From Aphanothece saxicola GSE-SYN-MK-01-06B (GTDB lineage Bacteria; Cyanobacteriota; Cyanobacteriia; PCC-6307; Cyanobiaceae): a stretch of 64,000 bases of DNA. The stretch spans positions 62,001 through 126,000 of the forward strand of contig JAHHGT010000006.1 of the NCBI GenBank assembly GCA_019359745.1, written 5' to 3'. The notes below the pieces were generated by a model, which was not told the DNA's origin, did no database searches, and saw only the letters and a program-made list of their open reading frames with translations. Shown here piece by piece: positions 63,626 to 64,000 of this stretch. Position numbers and translations under genes: made by a program. The number at the start of each line of letters is the position of its first letter. Position 1 is the stretch's first letter.

Positions 63626-64000
63626 TGGGATCGTCCTCGCTCCTGCTTCTCCTGGCCGCACCTCTGGCCGGCACCCTGCTGCTGCCCCTGCTGCCGGCAA
63701 CCGTTCCTTCCGTTCGGGTCCGTGGCATCGCGGCCCTGTTCGGCGCCCTTCAGCTGCTGGTGGGCCTGCTCTGCTGGCAGCACCCCCCCGCCGACCTTCA
63801 GCTCTCCTGGCTGCCGAAACTCGGGCTCAGGCTCGATCTCGGTCTGGATGGCCTCTCGCTGCCGCTGGTGCTGCTCACCGCGCTGATCACCTCTCTTTCG
63901 ATCCTCTCGGCAGCGCCTGACCAGTCCCGGCCGCGGCTGTTCTTCTCCCTGATGCTGGCCACCAACCTGGGTGTCGTCACGGGTTTACTGGCCCGCAACG
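63625..64000 (+). CDS. ndhD4: NAD(P)H-quinone oxidoreductase subunit 4, start only
   Basis: The ATG at 63625 overlaps the ndhF stop by one base (TGATG). The frame is open to the window edge (125 codons seen, about 500 expected). The N-terminus is hydrophobic (SSLLLLLAAPLAGTLLLPLLP) with LSWLPKLGLRLDLGLDGLSLPLVLLTALITSLSILSA, the usual start of NdhD/NuoM, where the D-G-L-S loop precedes helix 3. Product of the same CO2-uptake NDH-1 operon; the isoform is inferred from ndhF. Confidence 0.85.
   Translation, partial: MGSSSLLLLLAAPLAGTLLLPLLPATVPSVRVRGIAALFGALQLLVGLLCWQHPPADLQLSWLPKLGLRLDLGLDGLSLPLVLLTALITSLSILSAAPDQSRPRLFFSLMLATNLGVVTGLLARN

Noticed and set aside
1-64000. CRISPR arrays, tRNA or rRNA genes, insertion sequences, prophage
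   Set aside because: No direct-repeat arrays, tRNA-like TPsiC motifs with cloverleaf pairing, transposase or phage structural genes were seen on reading.

Overview
The window is a GC-rich, densely packed piece of a cyanobacterial chromosome. Photosystem II D1 (psbA), menD-menB for phylloquinone, glycogen synthase, an MntABC manganese transporter and NdhF/NdhD subunits of a CO2-uptake type NDH-1 complex all point to a unicellular picocyanobacterium of the Synechococcus/Cyanobium group. That placement is inferred from gene content and codon style; there is no rRNA here to confirm it. No tRNA, rRNA, CRISPR array or insertion sequence was recognised.

Layout. 1-6.5 kb: glucokinase (cut by the left edge), thrS, a TM2 protein, a lambda-R-like lytic transglycosylase, trpS and two conserved cyanobacterial proteins. 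6.6-13.7 kb: a membrane protein with a serine/leucine repeat tract, psbA with a strong terminator, the mntC-mntA-mntB operon, a DUF4336 protein and a DUF760 protein. 13.7-18.0 kb: lepB diverging from menD-menB, then a GAF protein with a degenerate GGDEF domain. 18.0-26.8 kb: a compact signalling island. 26.9-40.8 kb: a Wzy-type exopolysaccharide locus. 40.8-53.7 kb: cell-wall, storage and housekeeping genes (L,D-transpeptidase, glgA, murF, pyrC, def, an NCS2 permease, a formyltransferase/deacetylase pair, DedA). 53.7-61.6 kb: an ion-transport block (SLC13 permease, KimA-like permease, Kef-type antiporter, P-type Ca2+ ATPase). 61.7-64 kb: ndhF and the start of ndhD.

The part most worth attention is the signalling island together with the polysaccharide locus. 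On the minus strand an H-NOX haem sensor is followed by a hybrid kinase whose N-terminus reads as an HNOBA domain and which carries a pseudo-receiver, a receiver and an Hpt domain. Five bases later comes a receiver-PP2C (SpoIIE-type) phosphatase. A STAS antagonist gene converges on it, and two more hybrid kinases plus a lone PAS protein follow. About 13 kb away the polysaccharide operon ends with a STAS domain fused to the initiating sugar transferase, overlapped by an RsbW-like kinase gene. All parts of a partner switch (phosphatase, STAS, kinase) are therefore present, with one STAS built into the first enzyme of polysaccharide synthesis. A gas-controlled partner switch acting on the enzyme itself is inference, but it is testable.

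Most operons use 4-bp ATGA or GTGA stop/start overlaps, suggesting translational coupling. The core of the polysaccharide locus (about 28.2-33.9 kb) is visibly more AT-rich than its surroundings and is probably acquired DNA.
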